From positions 1-9,664 of the forward strand of contig JAOZQX010000030.1 in the NCBI GenBank assembly GCA_029931995.1: 9,664 nucleotides of DNA, written 5' to 3'. Each line of letters opens with the position of its first letter. Within the stretch, counting starts at the first letter, position 1. Shown here one piece after another: positions 6,966 through 9,664 of the stretch. A model generated the notes under the pieces. The model was not told the origin of the DNA and searched no databases. It was given only the letters and a program-made list of their open reading frames with translations. This DNA comes from Bacteroidales bacterium (GTDB lineage Bacteria; Bacteroidota; Bacteroidia; Bacteroidales; GCA-2711565). The translations under genes and the position numbers were made by a program.

Positions 6966-7442
6966 TTATAAATCAAGTATCCCAAAAGTTTCGTGAAAAG
7001 GAACATTTAAATCAATAAATTGGAATTTGGGGTTAATTTCTTTTTTCAAAAGATTATAAATTTTTAAACTTTCTGAATCAGAAGAAAGATACAATTCAAT
7101 TGATTGTTCATAATCAGCTTGTGCAAAAAGCTTTGAGTCGTTTGGAATGATATTTCTTTCTTTCAATTTCAGTTTACCTTTATTTTGAAAAACAATTCGA
7201 GCAAATTCTCCTGTACGTTTTGAATGGTCAAGATTGAAAGGAACTATCCGAAGATTTCTTAATGGCAATTCATGAACATCTCCACCAACACAATATTCTG
7301 CAATTGCAATTGTAGATATCATCATTGAAATTTCTTCCTTAATAAAATAACGGAAATATCCGTCTGCATTTTCGAACAATGGGTCATTATCATTCAAAAA
7401 TCGAAGAAAAAAACTTGTATCAAGTAGTACAGCCTTATGCAT
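6966..7442 (-). CDS. PIN-domain protein, probable VapC-like ribonuclease
   Basis: Single-domain PIN protein of 158 residues from the ATG at 7442 (a TTG directly before it is also possible). PIN domains are Mg-dependent RNases, and stand-alone ones next to a small upstream gene are mostly toxins. All four acidic active-site positions can be assigned: D8 in VLLDTSFF, E49 in STIAIAEY, D102 in IIPNDSKLFAQA, and D122 in LSSDSES. The C-terminal part IDLNVPFHETFGILDL is intact, so the gene is not degraded. The start codon overlaps the TAA of the upstream gene by 8 bases, and a perfect AGGAGG lies 5 bases before the ATG, which indicates translational coupling. The companion is an unfamiliar 260-residue protein rather than a short VapB. 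RNA target unknown. The DNA is AT-rich and, by eye, poorer in GC than the aminopeptidase gene, which fits a mobile module. Confidence 0.8.
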   Translation of the reverse strand: MHKAVLLDTSFFLRFLNDNDPLFENADGYFRYFIKEEISMMISTIAIAEYCVGGDVHELPLRNLRIVPFNLDHSKRTGEFARIVFQNKGKLKLKERNIIPNDSKLFAQADYEQSIELYLSSDSESLKIYNLLKKEINPKFQFIDLNVPFHETFGILDL

Positions 7443-8217
7443 CAAAACCTCCTCTAATATCTTTTAACCAAGTATCTGGATTTATGTTCCCAAGCCAGGA
7501 TTTTTTTGCTTTATCCCTTAAGTTTTTTAAATATTTCTCATCATACGTTGGTTGATAATCAACTAACTCAATAAACTTCAAGGTTGAAGTGTCAATCTCA
7601 CCTGTTTCTGAATGTTGTTTCCCTGTTGCCCTAATTCCAAAAGTTTTATAAAGCATATTTTCATCATAACGTTCTAAAAAACTAATAGGAGTTTGTACCC
7701 TAACCGTTCCTAACTCTTCTGTAAATACATGAATATTTGCTTTGTCTTTACCTCCAGCATTGGTTACTTTACCATAAAAATAGAATTCTGCATCAGCCCA
7801 AATAGCCTCTGTCCTGATAAAGTCTGTGGTTCTGTCAACATTTACTTCGTGGGAATTAATAAGGGAAGTTTTAATACTGAAAGTATAATTGCGTTTTGAT
7901 GCAATCGCTTGTATATTCTCAAAAGCTTTCGCGGTTGAAATATCTAGAAAATCAATGTTTTGGACTTGGTTAACTTGCCCTATTATTGCATTAAACCCAA
8001 TAATGTATTGGATGGAAGTTTTAAGGATGTGCTTTACAGAACCTTCTTCAATTTTATAACTGATTGTAGGTCGATCCCGTTTATCTCCAGGGAAAAGTAA
8101 GTTCTCGGCATTTTCAAGTATAGCAATTACCTCCCGAATATCGTAATTGTCGGGTGAGAGGTCAAGGTTACCTTTTGAACCTGTAATTTTTATTTCTATA
8201 AAACCAATCTTCTCCAC
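7435..8217 (-). CDS. unrecognised 260-residue protein, partner of the PIN-domain protein
   Basis: I do not recognise a family. The start is GTG; the frame has a stop 21 bases further upstream and no ATG between, and the next methionine is far inside, so GTG is the only reasonable start. There is no signal peptide and no membrane segment, so it should be cytoplasmic. The sequence looks alpha/beta with a strand-rich centre: a start such as GFIEIKITGSKGNLDLS, a mixed middle with conserved-looking TAKAFENIQAIA and AEFYFYGKVTNAGGKD segments, and a basic helical end from about residue 228. The last twenty residues (SWLGNINPD, WLKDIRGGFDA) carry two Trp and an acidic/basic pattern that recalls the toxin-binding tails of some antitoxins. 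Its gene overlaps the PIN gene and starts 23 bases after the aminopeptidase stop. Its role as an antitoxin is inferred from position only; it could also be an RNA-binding or substrate-recognition subunit. Confidence 0.6.
   Translation of the reverse strand: MEKIGFIEIKITGSKGNLDLSPDNYDIREVIAILENAENLLFPGDKRDRPTISYKIEEGSVKHILKTSIQYIIGFNAIIGQVNQVQNIDFLDISTAKAFENIQAIASKRNYTFSIKTSLINSHEVNVDRTTDFIRTEAIWADAEFYFYGKVTNAGGKDKANIHVFTEELGTVRVQTPISFLERYDENMLYKTFGIRATGKQHSETGEIDTSTLKFIELVDYQPTYDEKYLKNLRDKAKKSWLGNINPDTWLKDIRGGFDA
7448..7453 (-). promoter_or_regulatory. strong Shine-Dalgarno of the PIN gene inside the upstream gene
   Basis: On the minus strand AGGAGG sits 5 bases before the ATG of the PIN gene. 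The same bases encode the Arg-Gly-Gly of the upstream protein's C-terminal tail. It is the only full Shine-Dalgarno I find before any start in the window, and it decides the PIN start in favour of the ATG at 7442. Confidence 0.8.
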
Positions 8218-8221
8218 TTCA

Positions 8222-8229
8222 CAAATGTA
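8222..8229 (-). promoter_or_regulatory. weak candidate -7 box before the PIN module
   Basis: On the minus strand TACATTTG fits TAnnTTTG and ends only 4 bases before the GTG start, which would give an almost leaderless transcript. No -33 TTTG is found at the expected distance. Read-through from the aminopeptidase gene 23 bases upstream is an equally good explanation. Confidence 0.2.
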
Positions 8230-8240
8230 ATAAATTTATT
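8229..8240. promoter_or_regulatory. 12-base perfect AT palindrome before the PIN module
   Basis: AATAAA followed by TTTATT is a perfect 12-base inverted repeat filling half of the 23-base gap between the aminopeptidase stop and the GTG start, and it touches the candidate -7 box. It could be an operator for autoregulation of the module. Being A/T only, it may also be chance. Confidence 0.3.
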
Positions 8241-9664
8241 TTAGGCTTTCTGCTTAATAAAATCAAAAAGCAAACGAACACCAACACCTGTTCCACCCTG
8301 AGGGCGATAATGATCTTTTTTCTCTAAAAATGCCGGGGCGGCTATATCAAGATGAATGTATGGATAATCGGTAAAGTGAGCTAGAAATTTTCCGGCGGTG
8401 ATCATGCCTGCATTTGCACCACCCAAGTTTTTAATGTCTGCGATGGGTGATTTTATTTCCTCATCATACTCATCCCAAAACGGAAAATGAGCCAAACGTT
8501 CGTGAACGCAGTTTCCACTTTTGTCAAGCTTGGTAAATTCCTTATCCGAATCTTGCCCCATAGCCACTATGCCATAAATCCCAATGGCTCGCTGTGCCGA
8601 TCCGGTTAAGGTGGCTATATCAACAACCAATTCGGGGTCATATTTTTTGGCATAGGCCAAAGCATCTGCTAAAATAAGGCGGCCTTCGGCATCGGTATTT
8701 TTTATTTCTACGGTCGTACCATCAAACATGGTAATTACATCATCGGGTACATAAGCATTGCCGTCGGGACGATTGTCCGTAGCAGGGATAAAACCAATCA
8801 CATGAAGCGGGAGTTCGGTTTTTGCAATGGCATAAAGAGCCCCAGCAACAGCTGCAGCACCTGCCATATCACATTTCATATCATTCATGAAATCTCCAGG
8901 CTTAAGGTTCACTCCACCAGTGTCGAAAACAACACCTTTGCCAACAAAAATGTAGGGCTTTTTATTTTTTGCATTCTCAGGTTTCCACTCGATAATGGTG
9001 AATGTTGGTGGATCGATACTTCCTTTGTTTACGGCCAACAAACCACCCATTTTCAAACTCTCAATCTTCTTTTTGTTCAACACCTCAACTTTAGCTTTTG
9101 TAGCTGAAAGTAATTCGGTGATGTCTTCTGCAAATTTTTCGGCAGTTAAGTAAGCCAGTGGTTCGTTCACAAAATCGCGAGCGGCAAAATTTCCTTTAGC
9201 AACAATGCTCAACTCTTCAAGTTGTTTTACCGAAATATTTCCCGACACCACCTCTACAGTTTCAAGAGTGTTCTTTTTATAATCCAGGTTTTTGGTGAAA
9301 TATTTTAAAAACTGATAATTAGCCAGCATCAATCCTTCGGCAAAAGCCAGTATTTCTTCCATTTTATTCATCAAATCAACCACAACCAAATTCTTTATTT
9401 CTTCGGCATTGGCTATTTCAACAGTCTCAGTCGCATTTCTGCGATATTTTTCGTAGCGCTTGGTAGTATTTTTTTCTTTCTTCTGCAGCACTATAAAAAC
9501 CCAGTTAGGGAAATGATTTAGCATCACTACTTCGGTTTTTTCCTTTTGGAGTTGTTGTTTTATATATTTCAATTCATTTGAATCAACAATGTTTTGGGGA
9601 ATATCTTTGATATCGTTGATCAAAAGTACCAGGTTAGACTTTGTGTTAAAGTTTTTTGTTTTTT
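8241..9664 (-). CDS. pepA: leucyl aminopeptidase, family M17, 5' end outside window
   Basis: Cytoplasmic metallo-aminopeptidase that removes N-terminal residues from peptides during protein turnover. Numbering from an internal TTG at 9623 (used only as a ruler), the dimetal ligands and catalytic residues are K229, D234, D252, D311 and E313, with catalytic K241 and R315. The spacings match E. coli PepA K270/D275/D293/D352/E354 and K282/R356 exactly. The signature NTDAEGRLILADAL spans 309-322. I do not accept the TTG as start: the frame stays open to the right edge, adding about 13 residues that end in NTKSNLVLL, a typical early strand of this family in Bacteroidota. The true ATG is therefore just beyond the window and the gene is 5'-partial here. 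The N-terminal domain is short and divergent, as usual for the phylum. The stop TAA lies 23 bases before the next gene. Confidence 0.95.
   Translation of the reverse strand, partial: KTKNFNTKSNLVLLINDIKDIPQNIVDSNELKYIKQQLQKEKTEVVMLNHFPNWVFIVLQKKEKNTTKRYEKYRRNATETVEIANAEEIKNLVVVDLMNKMEEILAFAEGLMLANYQFLKYFTKNLDYKKNTLETVEVVSGNISVKQLEELSIVAKGNFAARDFVNEPLAYLTAEKFAEDITELLSATKAKVEVLNKKKIESLKMGGLLAVNKGSIDPPTFTIIEWKPENAKNKKPYIFVGKGVVFDTGGVNLKPGDFMNDMKCDMAGAAAVAGALYAIAKTELPLHVIGFIPATDNRPDGNAYVPDDVITMFDGTTVEIKNTDAEGRLILADALAYAKKYDPELVVDIATLTGSAQRAIGIYGIVAMGQDSDKEFTKLDKSGNCVHERLAHFPFWDEYDEEIKSPIADIKNLGGANAGMITAGKFLAHFTDYPYIHLDIAAPAFLEKKDHYRPQGGTGVGVRLLFDFIKQKA

Noticed and set aside
447..9107. Plus-strand open frames, for example at 447-755, 5531-5920 and 8802-9107
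   Set aside because: Each lies opposite a confidently identified minus-strand gene, shows no family motif, and looks like an antisense shadow.
9621..9623. TTG as the start of the leucyl aminopeptidase
   Set aside because: The frame is open to the window edge and the residues before the TTG (ending NLVLL) look like the conserved beginning of the family, so the real start lies outside.

Overview
The window looks like chromosomal DNA of a Bacteroidota (class Bacteroidia-like) bacterium. Three things point there: a fused MurF-alanine racemase gene, a fusion characteristic of this phylum; AT-rich DNA with start regions that mostly lack a Shine-Dalgarno sequence; and several TAnnTTTG hexamer-like boxes, the -7 promoter element of Bacteroidota. 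No rRNA, tRNA, IS element or CRISPR array was seen. All eight genes lie on the minus strand, so transcription runs from right to left.

In transcription order: (1) a leucyl aminopeptidase of family M17 that enters from the right edge, with its true start outside the window; (2) a two-gene module of an unrecognised 260-residue protein overlapping a PIN-domain ribonuclease-like protein; (3) a two-gene operon of pdxA (vitamin B6 synthesis) and the murF-alr fusion (peptidoglycan precursor synthesis, with a PLP-dependent racemase half); (4) a 213-base intergenic region with a promoter and possible operator repeats; (5) an outer-membrane porin followed by a secreted FMN-binding protein with an intact covalent-flavinylation motif, closed by an intrinsic terminator that overlaps the end of the gene; (6) meaB/argK, the GTPase chaperone of methylmalonyl-CoA mutase, with its own promoter-like box.

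Most of this is ordinary core metabolism. The best candidate for something undescribed is the PIN-domain gene with its large overlapping partner. It resembles a toxin-antitoxin pair, but the partner is about three times the size of a usual VapB antitoxin and shows no recognisable DNA-binding fold. The module also differs from its neighbours in translation signals: the PIN gene has a perfect AGGAGG and the partner a GTG start, while the five other genes whose starts are visible share an AACTAAA motif just before the ATG. The porin/flavoprotein pair is a second point of interest, as a possible envelope redox unit.

Three apparent gene starts are TTG codons that I do not accept. The aminopeptidase frame stays open to the window edge. 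The FMN-binding gene more likely starts at an ATG 54 bases further in. The PIN gene more likely starts at the adjacent ATG.
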